From Toxoplasma gondii ME49 (lineage: Eukaryota; Apicomplexa; Conoidasida; Eucoccidiorida; Sarcocystidae), in NCBI RefSeq assembly GCF_000006565.2, contig NC_031479.1, positions 1,488,001 through 1,552,000 of the forward strand: DNA of 64,000 nt. Reading direction: 5' to 3'. The notes below the pieces were generated by a model that was given only the letters and a program-made list of their open reading frames with translations, ran no database searches and was not told where the DNA came from. A program made the position numbers and the translations under genes. Below, in pieces: positions 12,418-26,100 of the stretch (positions within the stretch are counted from its first letter, which is position 1; each line of letters opens with the position of its first letter).

Positions 12418-15180
12418 TGTACGCAAAAACAGAGGCACTATATACACGACCTAAAGGATGGCGAAACGTTTCTTCACTTTTGTTTGGAAGACAAAAGGGA
12501 ATGTTCAGGCAGCAGCCTCTCTTCCCCAGAGAAGAACATGCAATTCTCAGCTTGGGCGGGTGGACCAGAGTCCGGCGGTGCGCCTTCCGCGCGTTGGCGA
12601 CTGCGCTGCGACCGGCGGTTTTCTTTGAAAGCAAACGGGGGCGGGACCATGGGGACTGGGGTGACAGCGGTGCTCGGGTTATGTACAGAAAAGATGCATC
12701 GGTCTACACAATTCACACGTTTGTTCACGGGGTACAGTATCCGCTCTGCAGACACCGTCCGAGCGGGAGCCTCGTCCGCTGCAGATTAGAAAACTGAAAC
12801 TACACGTGGAAAAGGGATTCTTTTGTTGGCACAGGGGTGCCGGTTTCTTTTCCCGTGGATGAGGCTGTGTGCAAAGCGGGATGATAGGGAGTTCGTGTGA
12901 TACCCCTTGCTGGAGACTAAGCCTGAACCTCAGGCACTCTGTGGTCTTTTCAGAAGCACAGTCCAGTGAGTTAGCTGCAGTTTCCTGCTACAAGTGCACA
13001 AGTGCACCTCGCTGTGTATGTCTGCATGCCGCGACTCCTCTGAGCATCACCCGGTCAACGATCAACGGCGTTACGTGCCTGCAAGTAAAACTGCTCGACT
13101 TAAACAAGTTCACGGGTACCACTGTATCACGTATTCACGTATCGCAGAGAAGCGGCGCCACGCCACGGGATCTTTGTTCGAGCTCGGCATTCAATAGTCT
13201 CTAGCGTGGCGCTGGAGTAGTGAAGTACCGGATGCTACGTTCAAAATGACAATCTCCCAAGTTAGGCGCAGCAAAGGAAACGGAAGGAGCCACGTCTGAC
13301 GGAGTGGCTATCTGCTTTCTGGCACCACTGCACGACACGGCATCTTTGTAGGCACAACCGAATCCAGAGCTGAGACCGCCGCAGCTAGAGAAATTGCGGG
13401 GAAACCCCACAGTTGCTGGTCTTCGAATGATGCTGTCGAAGACGTCAAGCGATCCGCGTGAGGCGACCTGTTGATCTTCAGATTCTTCTAGACATTCTAG
13501 GTTTCAGCAAAACGGGGTCTTCACATGACAAGCAAACACGCGTTTCGACGACCCTTACCATCGTGGTGGTACAGGAAATCACATCTTTACACGATTCGAG
13601 TGAGCTCAGCAATGCAGCGATTAAGCAGGGCATACCTCAAAAACATAAGCAGCAGGCTGGCAAAGAAAGCCCCAACACGAAAAATGCAGTGACATGTTAG
13701 ACCTCGTCACAGTCGACCCCTATGCCGTCCTGATTGGGTCAGACTCTTCGGCTCTCCAAGCCCATAGATCTAGTTGTACTCGATTCTAGATTTCTCCAGG
13801 CGGCAAGCATTCTGGGAGTGAAATCTCATTAATCTTTCCTGATTCATGGAAAACGCTCCCCCGGTTTATGCTCCTCGACGACACCAGCGGCAGAGCAGCT
13901 GCCAGCGAAGAGTACAGCTCGGGTTCACAGAGCTCTGTGTGACCGTAAGAGCGGTACCTGGCCAAGCGTCACACAGCAAAAACAAAGAGGGAGTGGCCGC
14001 ACTCAGTTCAGGTTTCGCAATATTTTTCCATTCTCGTGAAGAGAGACTCCAGTGTCACTCCAGGATATTTTCAAAAGGAAACACAGTGACCTTCTGTATG
14101 TCATCCACTTTTCCGCGTCCCGATATGGCCGTTGCAATTAGCTAGAGGCAGCTCAAGCGACACATGCAGGGGGCCCAGTGAATCCGTGGCGGGTCCATCG
14201 GCGACGATGAAGCCGATGAGTACGGGACTTTGTGGACGGTATTTTTTCCTCTTTATCTGGAGAGTGGTTGGCCACGGCGTCCAGCTCCTCAACTGCTAGT
14301 ACGGGCCTTCACCCTCTCGTCCCGTGTCGTCTGGCTGTCTTACTGAACGCCATCTCTGAATCGATCCGCGACCGGGGTTCCTCTCTAGCATCCGGTGGAT
14401 GCTTTTTCGTGTCTGCTTCGCTGCAGTTCGATGCGTCAAGCGACAGTTTTCCAGAAACGGCATTCTCTTCGGGTTTTTTTTGCGCAGAGCTGCGCCACAG
14501 GAGCACGACTTTCCCCTGCATCTCCGTCGTCGACCACCCACGCTGCCTCGCGGGCCGTTTGCCGAGGCTCCCTCGACCCACGTCACTTTGGAAGATGTGT
14601 AGGACTTGCTGATATGACTCACTGAGATTCAAGTCTTGGGTGGTCACAGGCGTGTGTCTGCTTAGTGCAGCTGCAGTGCGCCAGCGCGGCTGCGCTGTCG
14701 CGAGGCGAATGACCACGGTAGAGCGCTCAGAATGTATCAAGAACGTGCATGTTTCTACAACAGAGTGACCAGCTTTGCAGGTTCGGTGCGGCTCCGCCTT
14801 GTTGCCAGGCAGCATCTTCTTTCTGCCGTCGGTTCGCCTCCGATGACTCGGTCAGCCAACTGTGAATAACGCACCCTGCACAGTGGCGGTAACGCTCTGG
14901 ACCTCCTCGCACGCTCTTTGCATTCCGAGGTTTCATAGTATCATCGCCACGCTTTTCGCCTTCTTCTAGTAAGGGGTCCCAGCTGGTAATTCTTGGCATA
15001 CAAAGCATGGAAATTCGGGACATCGGCCGTCGGACGCAGTGGTCTCTTTGTCCAGTAGCTGCGTGAACGGCTGCGCATAAGCGACAGCGTTTTCGCGTCT
15101 TTCCGTGTATAGATCTGCAGGGAAGCCAGCGCGACTTTTTGTTTTCCACTCAGCTTTTCCATAATCGCGAAGAGGTGGAA
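12418..15180. other. Shared upstream region of the divergent uridine phosphorylase and HAD phosphatase genes
   Basis: The two flanking genes point away from this 2.8-kb region, so it should hold both promoters and both 5' leaders. Short open frames on both strands, for instance around 14230-14820, overlap each other and have no recognisable motifs. I see no supported gene. Confidence 0.4.
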
Positions 15181-18100
15181 ATGGCCTCCCTCCCGTCAAC
15201 AGGTTCCGACCTGTCGGCGGTTCCTGAGGCGTTGCGGGGGATGATTGTTCAAACGGATCCAGAGAACGGGACGGAGTCGACCGCAAACCTAGCAAACCAT
15301 TTCGATGCGTTTGAGGACACACTTTCTTCAAATGTATTCGGTGATTCACGCAAAGGCTCGCTGCGGTCACCATGCCCCCCCCTGCCCCTGTTACGCCACT
15401 CCCTCCAGACCCCCCAGAACGGACACCTTCGGTCAGACCCTGCGCAGAGCACACCAGTGACCCAGGCGAATCTGAAGAACTTCCGACAGTCCCCTGCTGG
15501 GAGCGCGCCTGACCGCGAGTCTCTGCAGCTCAAATCTGGCCGGCATGCCGTGATTGTCAGGCCGGAATGTCTTCAGTCGACCGACGAGAGTGTCGGGATT
15601 GCTATCTCGTCACAGAGCAGCTCGTTAAAAACACGGATGAAGGCGGAGTGGGTGGCAAATTCTTCAGAGTCCGACGAGGGAAGCCTTGCGGGAAACTCGG
15701 AACCGAATCATACGCTGTACGCACAGCCAGTTGATGGCGCTCACCCCGGGGCTAGTAGCTCAAGGCATTCGTCTGGATCTCGATCTGCGAGTCCGCTTAA
15801 CATGTCGGCAAACGGTGACAATGCCGAGGACAGATCTGGGGCGTTTTGCACGCCGAAAAGCGCCTGCACCGAAGATAAGGCTGACCTGGATCGAATAGAC
15901 TGTGCGTTGGAGGTTGTTCGCGAGTATGGCTTGGACCTCACCGCCGAGGAGTGGCATCGACAAGACAATGGTGACACTTCTGCCTCAAAGTCGCTCCTGC
16001 CTTGGGAACGTCTTGACCCGAGACACAGTGTCATCAGGCTGGCAAGAAATGTGACAGGTTACGGATTTTACTTTGGCGCAACAGACTCCCCGTACCCGGC
16101 GGGCAGCGCTGAGGAGAGCCCCAGTGGCAACGCAGCGCCGGCCGAGCAAAGGAAAGTTCTCTCCAAAGAACAACCACGAGACGGGGACCCAGACGCCCAT
16201 GAAGAAGCTGGAACGTGGGTCGGCAGTTACGCCCGACGCTTCCGTTTCCACTCAGTCGTGCGACGGAACGCAGAAAACAAACCACCGAATGAAGTTTCCG
16301 TGGCAGTTCTCCACTCAGCAAGCAGCGAAAAGACCTACACCTTGTGCGGCTGTCTTCGTTATGCGACAGGGTGGAGAAAATATGGGCGCCAGGCTCATGC
16401 GACAGGTCCTGGGAACCGAAAGGTAACAAGCGCGGAGTATCGAGGACCCGTGGACGCGTCCTGTGTGGCATCAGGAGCGGCTGTGTTTTCATGTCCAAGT
16501 CCTCGACGGGCTGAGACACACACAGATCAACACAGCAACACAAAACTGTACCGCGATGGGTCGTGCGCCACACTGCGTACTTCCCAGTCAGTGATGGGTG
16601 CACCTCGGCAGTGCTTGAAGGAGCAAGCGAGTGTGTTCGTTGTGTGGACTCCGTTTTGTTGTGTTTTTCAGGAGCTGCGGCCTCGGCAGCTGCGGCAGCT
16701 CAAGTGTGAAAACGCTCCCCCTTTCCTCGGTCCGCAGAGGGAAGAACACAAGGTGAGAGGCCTCGAGGAATAATTGAGGTTTTCAGCATTTCCTATGGTA
16801 CTGAATGGCATCTTTTTGAGTGACAGATCACAGAAGAATTTTCTCGTTCTACTTTGCACAGTTCCTGACCCATGGGCGAACTCGGCGTGCTTCGGCGTGT
16901 GTCTTCAGAGCAGAACGACGCTTGTTCTCGATCTTGATGAAACGCTGGTTCACAGCTCTTTCAGGCCCGTGCCAGTTTCCGCTTTCGCCATAACGGTAAG
17001 ACAAGCCGTGGCCTTTCTGTGACGAAGACGCGATTCGGTGCAAATGGTTACGGCAGCGCACTTTCAAATCCGGCGCCGGAACGCGTGCTGCGTCTGCCGA
17101 GCGGGGTTCAACAAAACCTTTTGGTGCTTGCGAAGTCTGCGATATGTGGGTGCAAGAGTGAACTCCAAGCGAAATTACCGGTCAAATCGCTTGGCAGATG
17201 AGTGGGACTTGTGGCATTTTTTTTATGTAAGCTTCGCTGATCCAGAGGCTTGCGGCGTACATGACTTTTCCAACAAAATACGCGGTAACAATTCTCGGTC
17301 GGGATTCAGTGTAGTCTTTAACGTGAACAAGACAGTTTTTTTCTTCCCTTGTGAACGCTTGCGCGATATGATTGATGTTCGAAGGTCGGGTAGGATGCAG
17401 GTTAACCCCATGAAGTATCCAGAACTGGAGACTGTGTTCAATTTTGCAGGTGGAAGTCGAGGGGAAGCCGCACACGATACACGTGTGCAAAAGACCCGGT
17501 GAGTGAAAGGGAGGAACGAGAGGCTTCAGATTCAAAGGAAAGCGCTACGCTTGTCCCACGGTGCTGACTGAGGTTGTTTTTTGTCACAGTGGATGCAACG
17601 GCGATGGCACATACCTTTCTTGCAAGGCATCATGTGTGACGGTAGTACGCATCTTGTAGTAACAATAAAGGTAACACCCTACAGAAGCAGAAGTCAAGCA
17701 TTTAAGAGAGCGTCGTTCAGGGACGTGTTTTTTCTTTTGTTTGCAGGTGTCGACAGGTTCCTGGAAGTTGTCTCCCGCCTCTATGAGGTCGTCATTTTTA
17801 CTGCCAGTTTGCAGACAGTAAGTTTCCGAAGCCGATTTCGACTGCACGAATAAAGCTGGAGTTGCCTAGCCAAGGGGTCCACTCTGTTTACCCGTATGAT
17901 TTGCTGTCACTTTAGACTAGCGGAAGAAAACCATTTCTATAACGGCTCAAAGGCCGGTGTGAGTGTTGCACTGCCAAGCGTCGAGGGTGTGGTGGACTCG
18001 TGATTGACGAGGAGGCGTGACCGCGTGTCAGGACTGTGACCAGCGCCCGCTACACCGGAAGTCTTGAGAGTAGGGGTTCGCCCGAGGAAGCCCACGAGGG

Positions 18101-19219
18101 TGGAATTTAGCTCTTTATGATACAAAACATACGGAAGACCTCAGTTTCATGCATGTCAGAAAGAACCTAGTACAGACAATCCACTGACACGTTTTTTATG
18201 GACGCACGCGTGAGTCTGATCTTGTATGAGTTACCTGCAGTATGCCGACCCTCTGATCGACCTCCTTGATCCGAAAGGCCTGTGCCCGTATCGCCTATTT
18301 CGCTCTTCGTGCAGCCATTGGTAAGGGCCGAGAGAGAAGATAGACTCCAGATGCTCACGTCTCTTGCTTCGCCGGTGGAGTTGCCACGATGGATTTCGCT
18401 CGTCTGCACGAGTGACAAGTATGTCGCTGTTCTGTTTTCCTTGCTGATAATGCGCAGGAAAGGCTTGTGGATTAAAGACCTGGAGAACCTTGGTCGCGAT
18501 CTGCGGCGCGTCATTCTGGTGGATAACTCACCCAGCGCCTACTTGCTTCAACCGTGGAATGCACTTCCCATCAAAAGCTGGTAACTTCTCGCGACGGTTG
18601 GCAAAAATTGTGTTGTTGACAACCGCTGTACGAGCTCTGCTAGCACACAGTGCTATTCTGCGGCATTTAAATCAATGGGAGAGATGTGTTTTACGAGTTG
18701 TTGCGGACGCGTAGTACAGAATCTGAAGAAGCTATAGCGTAAACCTATTCTCGGCAGGGGCGAAACCGCTTCACCAGGCCGGTCTCTTCTGCCAGTTTTT
18801 AGACTCTCAAGCTGATGCTGGGACCCTCTGCTTTGAAAGCCGTTCATGTGGCCGACGGGTACATCGACTATTTTGATACCCCTCAGGTTTTTCAATATGG
18901 CGGACCGAGAGCTCGATGATCTCACGTCAATTCTTGCAGTTATGGCAACGGTGAGAGACCGCGTGTGTACCCAGAAAGCCAGCTTGTAGGCTCAAAAGAG
19001 GGGCCGCGCCGACAGGTGTGTGTGTCGGAATAGCATGAATCAAGCGGCTGTGGATATGCAGACCAGCTTGCAACTGAGCACCCTGCTTCCGGTTTCATTT
19101 CAGTTTGGCGATATAATGATGTGCCATGCTACCAGGTGGAGGACGTTCCGGCTGTTTTAAAAGAAACTGTAGGACCGTCGTGTCGAGGTAAGCTTGGACT
19201 TATATGTTCCCTCGCCTAA
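15181..19219 (+). CDS. FCP/SCP-type HAD phosphatase with long disordered N-terminus (8-9 exons)
   Basis: Exons: 15181-16752, 16909-16995, 17450-17498, 17747-17817, 18241-18320, 18458-18580, 18887-18950, 19136-19219. The C-terminal third is a CTD small-phosphatase/NIF-like domain of the HAD superfamily, which removes phosphate from serine or threonine. Seen in order: LVLDLDETLVHSSF with the catalytic D-x-D-x-T (codons 16930-16944), EGKPHTIHVCKRPG, RFLEVVSRLYEVVIFTAS, YADPLIDLLDPKG, WIKDLENLGRDL, VILVDNSPSAY, and PIKSWFFNMADRELDDL. About 500 N-terminal residues are Ser/Pro/Asp-rich and not recognisable. ATG 15181 was chosen because the frame upstream offers only a TTG (15139). A segment with good splice sites, 16423-16671, is 249 bases without a stop, so the product is 709 or 626 aa. 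The last exon may continue past a possible donor near 19192. The physiological substrate cannot be read from sequence. Confidence 0.87.
16423..16671 (+). other. Possible in-frame, optionally retained intron in the HAD phosphatase gene
   Basis: The segment starts GTAACA after AAG and ends TTGTGTTTTTCAG before GAGCTGCGG, both acceptable splice signals. It is 249 bases, a multiple of three, and has no stop in the gene's frame, so spliced and unspliced messages would both translate through. The pyrimidine-rich end and the change in composition favour a real intron. Confidence 0.5.
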
Positions 19220-22200
19220 TACACCACTTGACGACCATGGCTCAGAGCGGTATATTCTGCTTAGATATATATATCATTTGTGAATTTCTGTGTCGTGAGG
19301 AAGCTCGTCCCAGCAACTGTTCGCACTGACATCAAGCAATCTTCGTGGAGGATAATAGGGAAGTCGCCCCAATTCACAACTACGGCGGCAACACTCGTGG
19401 GGGTGTAGCAAACCTTGATTCGCACACGACCTTGCATACACCGTTTTGTGGTCTTTCAGTGTTTCAGACATCATTTCGAACAGAAGTGTCTCCTCGTATG
19501 AGACTGTGTTGTGTACTTCTGAATTACGGGTGCCGTGTACTGTGGTGGAATGTACGAGTGAATATCTTCGTGCACGGAGAGGCCTCCAGCTCACTAGAGT
19601 GCAACGACTGAGAAGCCCTGTATTTCAAACGAGTGACTTATCGTGCCGTGACCACTTTGCATGAACTGTGTACAGAACGTGTCCTGCAACAGCTAAGACT
19701 GTTAGGCGAGGTGGAGGACGAGAGAGACGAAGCAGAGTGGTTCAAGTATTGCCCGATTTGAACGATCGTTTCGCTGTGGCGACGGCAAAGTTGCACGACG
19801 GGAGGTCCCGGGTTCTTGCGCAGTTTTGAAGAAGAGATCAGCGTCTCACGCGACAAAGCTCGACGTGAACAAGTGCTGTATTTGTCGCTGTGACAGCGAC
19901 TGTCGGTATCTGGACGTCTTTCGTGATTCTGCGGGTGCCTTCGTGTGTTGTGCCTATCATTCAGTGTAGGCTCTCTGCTGGGTTGTAAGTGTTTTTTGGC
20001 ATTTCGCTTCGCAAAACTAGCTCGACCTCACTGGCAGCCGCCGGAGGAGACGCGTATTGAGTAGCACGGTAGCGCTTGTCGGCTGTTATCATGTAGCTCT
20101 ACTAGGGAACTGAATAAGTGGTTGTTTCTGAGGCAGCGTCCTTTTTTTCATTTTAAGAGCTGTGAGGCGTTGAGAATGTAATTCCCTGGCGGGGAAATGT
20201 GCGTTGCTGTAACTTCATGTTGGAGAAACCAGACCGACGCCGACCAATAGAATCTACGACATGTTATTTTCCATGGAGTTTATGGTACCGAAGAAGAGGG
20301 GAAGTTCAGGGCAACTACCCGGCTCCGTGGCAAGGTTGACTGACAAGCATACACTAAGGTGGTCAGGGAGTGGAGGTGAGTTGTACGGGAGCTGTGTATC
20401 CTTTTCCGCGATTGTTGAATGCCCCTCATTTCCACTACATGTGGTTTCCTGAACCAGTTTTTTTTTCGCATGTCAGTACATCTTGTTACTGTATGTGTAT
20501 CGGGGACGTGAAACTGACGTCATCCATTCACCAGCTGAACAATGGCCGAAAAGGTCGCTTTCCCTGTAAAAAATCAGGGTTTTCTCAATTACTTGTCCAA
20601 TTTTGTAGTCATCAGAAGGACTCTCCCCGTCGATTATGGAGCGTGATATGAAGGGTGATGGAGCTGACTGATTTATCACCGTGAGATTCGATACTTTGCA
20701 GTTCTGAATCTCTGGTGCGCGTTAACGTTTCCACTTTAAAAAGAACAAGCCAGCTATCGACTGTGTGGTCAACACGCGGACACACCACTAGAGACGCATG
20801 CTGTATAACAAAAGTGAATCTTCACACTTACGTACATCACACTGTCTTACGTACAAGATACTTACTATTTTAAGCTATAGTGGAAGATCCTGCAAGGCGG
20901 TAGAAAATGTTGGTCTAGGCGGCGCGGTGAGGAGGTCTCCAAGAACAAGCGAAGGCTATTGCGAGAAGACGGGAATCATGGCAACACCCCGATGTGGCCA
21001 GCTGCGGTAGACTTATGTCTTGCTAGAAAAGCGACTCAACCTCCTGGTGAACACTGCCGTTTGCAGTGAGGTTCGCATAAAAGTACATTGTCGTTTACCA
21101 ACAGCTTTGAGACGCAGTGAATTCAGTATAGGGTTACAGAGGTTGTTTTACAGGTTGTCTGGTTTGTCCTTGCAGTCTGTTGCTTGAGTGACAGTAACCT
21201 GCCCCGCCTCATGTGTCATCGGAAGGCTTCATCAACGAGTTTCACTGCTTTGAGGTTTTGTTTGTTTCCGCGACCACGCTCCCCCTTCACGGCGAACGCT
21301 TATCTTTTCAGCACATTCTTCTGCAGACATAGATGAAGTCTCAAAGCCGCCGTCGACAATGACAGAAGGATGTCCCAACGCTGAACCGATCTTGTCTGCC
21401 AGACGGTTCTTTTCGTCGTGGAGTTGATGAGTCAGTCCTGCAATTAGGTGTGGACCCTCCTCCTTCCTGCCACTGTGTCAGAATGCGGTTAGCGCGGTGC
21501 GAAAATGACATGAAGTTCGGCATTATCATGCATAATGCATGTATGCAGAATCTCTAAAGTTCTGAGTCGCCTACCATTCTTCAGTTTCAGATGATGATTA
21601 TTCGGAGCAGTTGACATCCTTGGAGGGCGGACCTCTGTAACAAGCGCCAAGCCTTTTTTTTCTTGCCGCCGTTGCCTGAGGCGTTGTCGAACTCGAAACG
21701 CGCTGTTTTTAGCAGTAGTCACAGACCTGGCTGTTTCGGTGGAAAGTGTATCTTCTGGATGTTTGATACTGACAAAGGCAAAAATGCATTCGTAACTTAG
21801 CATTGCATCGGACTCTTCTGGTTCTGCAGCTATACAAAGATACGGTCTTTCTGCTGCCCTCTTCCCTGGTAAAAGAAGAATCCAACTCCTAGTACGACGG
21901 TACTCATCAGACTAGCATCTGAGTAGTAGTTTTCTCTCGGACCAGTAACACCAGTGTGGACATTGCGTCGCAGAGTGACAGAATGACCCAGGGGCAAGGC
22001 ACAACACTCGAGAACGCTTCAACTGACGCAAGGCGGGTCCCCGCTCAGTGTGAAAAGCTCCCATCACATGGAGATGGTTTCCCGTGCTAACACGCAATAA
22101 GTTGTTAACTGAAGCTGCTGCTGTGCCACGAACCAACGACCACTCATAGCGCGGCACGCTGTTGACAACATATCGATTGATATGTAAACGAGTATTAGTG

Positions 22201-23129
22201 CTCCTGTTCCGAGCAGCTGCGACTTGATGGGTTCGAACTGAGAGTACTCCACTCGCTTCTCATGGTGTCACGTCGCTCGACTGCTACCTTACACGCTAGC
22301 CAAAAGGTGTGCGGCACCTAACTAAAACCATTGGCTACAGAATTGTCGTCTGTTGCAAGCGTCAAGTTCACCATCGATCTCTGCACCGACAATGGCAGTT
22401 TTTGCCGGCAAAAATCCAAACTCCAGCGATGGGCCACCGCTCACTCTTTTGTGCCCTCATGTGTGGTAGGCAACATGTCTTGGATCTGCCAACCCACTAA
22501 AGGAGTGAAGCGCGACTTCGCGTTCGGCGGCAGTGAAAATCCGTCCTAGCAACGCGGTAATGGGCCAGAAAACTATCGTGAATGCCACTTCCTGACATCG
22601 AAATCTCTTCTTGGGTTGCTGTGGCGAACAGCACAGTCGTTCACCGTGTCACTGACATGGTAAGGAGGGTGGTCTATCAGGCAGTGGTATCGCGGCGGTT
22701 CGGCCTTCGTATAGAAGCAGGGGGGGCACGGGACGGTTCACCAGCTGGCTGTCGCTCCACGTTGCCGTCCTATCTCATCCGGGACAGCGTTGTGTAGCTT
22801 GCGTCCCAGTCGCACACACTGACCGCTGTGACCCGCGGCTTCTCGCCAGAAAATGCACTGGAGAACGTCGGGTAGCCGATTGCCACCTTGACCGGTGAAC
22901 ACAGTTGGATCGTTTGGCACTCCAAAGACCAATAGGCTGTGCGGCACGTATAGTTATAGCCGTAGATCCGATTTTCTCCGTGGTTTGCGGATTCTGTTTA
23001 CATGACACCGTTCGACGGTTTCGTGGGAAACAAGTGCATCATATTCTCCCGCTTTGACGCCAGCGTCCGTGCAGCTGTCTTACTCAGGGGTTTTTTTGGC
23101 GCTGCAGCGCACACCCGGAAGAAACGAAA
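19220..23129. other. Non-coding stretch between HAD phosphatase and glycogen phosphorylase
   Basis: About 3.9 kb following the phosphatase gene and preceding glycogen phosphorylase in the same orientation. It should contain the 3' untranslated region of the first and the promoter and 5' leader of the second. It is AT-richer than the genes and dense in stops in all frames; the longest frames are under 110 codons and show no motifs. A short ATATATATAT run lies near 19264. I see no supported gene or RNA. Confidence 0.4.
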
Positions 23130-26100
23130 ATGGCGAACGCCGCTGACGAAAACGTTTTCGCTAATGACTCGTCGTACCATTGGGAAATGCGCCGAAAGGC
23201 GTCATTTTCCAAGCTGACCGGAGCAGTGCCCCGTGCAATCCCCGGCATGTACAACGAGGAAGATCCTCACGCCGATGAGAAGAAGGAGAAGCTTTGGAAG
23301 CTCATGGAGACTTACATCAGCTCGGATATTCACTCCATCCAGCGAAGCATCGTGAACCATGTGGTGCGTGAAGAGTCGTGGTGGATCGCCGCATTTTCTT
23401 TGGGTAGACCCGTGTCTGCCCTTTCTGTTTGAGCAGCAGGAGCGCGAGTGCGGCGGCAGTCGTGCTCAGTGATCGGCAGTGTTTACTGGCATGTGTTGGC
23501 ATTTTTTCTGGCATTCGGACAGAATTCGTGTTGGGAAGCATGCACCCGCTTGTCGAGACTTCGTAGTTTGCACAACTTTGTCCCGATTTTTTTGCAGGAA
23601 TACACCTGCGCTAGAACTCGCTTCAACTGCGATCCAGAGTCGTGCTACCGTGCGTCAGCCTTCTCCGTCCGTGACCGTCTCATTGAGACACTTAACGACA
23701 CGAACGCGTATTTCCACGAAAAGGACTGCAAGAGGGCATACTATTTGTCTCTTGAGTTCCTCCTCGGCCGCGGTAAGTGTAACTGAGTTCGCAGTGGTAG
23801 GAACCGGAGACCCTAACATCGATTATGTGAACGAAAGCAATATGCACTTGTGTTCTGTGGTTCTGCAGCTTTCCAGAATGCCCTCGTTAACCTGGATATT
23901 GAGAACAACTACAAGAAGGCTTTGGCGGAGCTGGGCTTCAACCTAGAGCAGTTGTACGAGTTCGAGCACGATCCTGCGCTCGGCAACGGCGGCCTCGGTG
24001 AGCACCTGGAAACTTGCGGGTCTGAGTCTTGGGGGGAGAGGTTTCTGGAGTGCTGAGACAATGTGTGTCGTTCGCGCGCTTGACTCCGTGAAAGGCGCAA
24101 GGCATCTTCGGCCATGCCGTGTGACTTCTTTGTCTTTTCCCGCGACTCAGGGCGTCTGGCTGCCTGCTTCCTCGACTCGATGGCGACTGTGAATCTCCCA
24201 TGCTGGGGCTATGGCATTCGCTACACTTACGGTATTTTCGAGCAGAAGATCGTCAACGGCCGCCAAGTGGAGCACCCAGACTACTGGCTGACCATGTCGA
24301 ACCCGTGGGAGATCGAGAGACCGGACTGTACCTACGCAGTGCGCTTCTACGGATCCGTGAAGGAGTACCGCGACGTGCAGACAGGCCGCATGCGCAGCAA
24401 ATGGGTCGAAGGCGAAATCGTTCAGGCCATGGCATACGACAACCCGATTCCCGGGTTCGACACGTACAACACGATCAACTTGCGTCTGTGGAAGGCGGCA
24501 CCCGGCAAAGAGTTCGACTTCCACCTTTTCAACGTCGGCCGCTACCTGGAGTCGGTGCGTGAGCGCCAGCGTGCGGAGTCGATCTCCGCGGTGCTGTACC
24601 CGAACGACAACACCTTGGAAGGCAAGGAGTTGCGTCTGAAGCAACAGTACTTCTTTGTCTGTGCCACGGTCCAAGACGTTCTGCGCCGCTTCAAGAAGGT
24701 GTCTAACCGGGACTGGAACGACCTCCCGTCGAAGGTCCAGATGCAGTTGAACGACACGCACCCGACCATCGCCATTCCGGAGCTGATGCGCATTCTCCTT
24801 GATGTCGAAGGCCTGGAGTGGGAACAAGCGTGGGATCTGACCAAACAGATCTTCAACTACACAAACCACACCGTCCTTCCGGAGGCCCTCGAAAAGTGGT
24901 CTGCCGAGTTGATCGGCAAGCTGCTGCCCAGGTAAGGCACAGCCGCGAAAAGTGCTGCTGCAGAGAGAGCCTTGGGAGGTGACGCTGGAAGATCCAGACG
25001 GTCAATAGCTGAGCGTAACATGGGTTCCTGTTGCTGAGGTTGTTTAGAGATCAAGACATGTTGCTTTGCGTCACTGTGGTATGGGAGCTGGGCAGATGAA
25101 GCGGAGGAGAGTGTTGCTGCGTGGGCTCACGGGGTGTGGCCAACACTCGTGTGTGGCCGCGTGTAGGCATCTTCTGATTATCAACGAGATCAACTTCCGC
25201 TTCTTGAACGAAGTCCGCGGCGTTTTCGGGGACGACTGGAATAAAATCAGTCGCATGTCGATCTATGAGGAAGGCGAGGAGAAACGTATCCGCATGGCCA
25301 ATCTGGCGGTTATCGGAAGCCGACACGTCAACGGCGTGGCCGCAATCCACTCGGAGCTCGTGAAGAAGGATCTTTTCCCCGAATTCGTCGAGTTCTACTC
25401 CCGACAGGGCTTCAACAACAAGTTCCTCAATGTCACCAACGGTGTGACACCCCGGCGCTGGATCTACTGCGCGAACCGCGGACTCGCAGACCTCTTCAGC
25501 AACTGGCTCGGCTCCGACTCGTGGCTGAAGGAGCTCGACATGGTTGCCGGCCTCCAAAATCACATCGATGATCCGCAACTGCGCAAGGAGTGGCGCGCTG
25601 TGAAGCGTGAGAACAAGAAGCGCCTGGCCGCCTGGGTGGAGCAGAGATGCAACGTGAAGCTTGATGTAGATCGCATGCTGTTCGATATTCAGGTGAAGCG
25701 AATTCACGAGTACAAGCGCCAGCTCCTCAACTGTCTGTACACTCTGCACCGCTACCTCACCCTCAAGAAGATGTCGCCCCACGAGAGAGAAAACGTCGTT
25801 CCGCGCGCGACGATGATTGGAGGCAAAGCGGCTCCGGGTTATTTCACAGCAAAGAATATCATCAAGTTGGTCAACAACATCGCTCAGGTCGTCAACAACG
25901 ACCCCGATGTCAACCAGTATCTCAAGGTGAGTCGTGATGGTATCCGTCGAGTCACAGCTTTTCAGCCCAAGGGGCGACCAGGCCCCAAGTTTCGATTTCG
26001 ATGTTGTCTTTTCGAAAACAAGGCTTTCGTCCGTGTCTCTGGCCCGCAAATTCCTAGTTCGGTGTTCCACGTCTGGTGATGATTATGGGTGTTTTCGCCA

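Noticed and set aside
15139..15180. N-terminal extension of the HAD phosphatase from an in-frame TTG
   Set aside because: Nuclear genes of this lineage start at ATG; the first in-frame ATG is 15181.
25051..26070. A 339-codon frame antisense to glycogen phosphorylase
   Set aside because: It lies fully opposite conserved phosphorylase sequence and crosses its splice sites; a codon-bias artefact.
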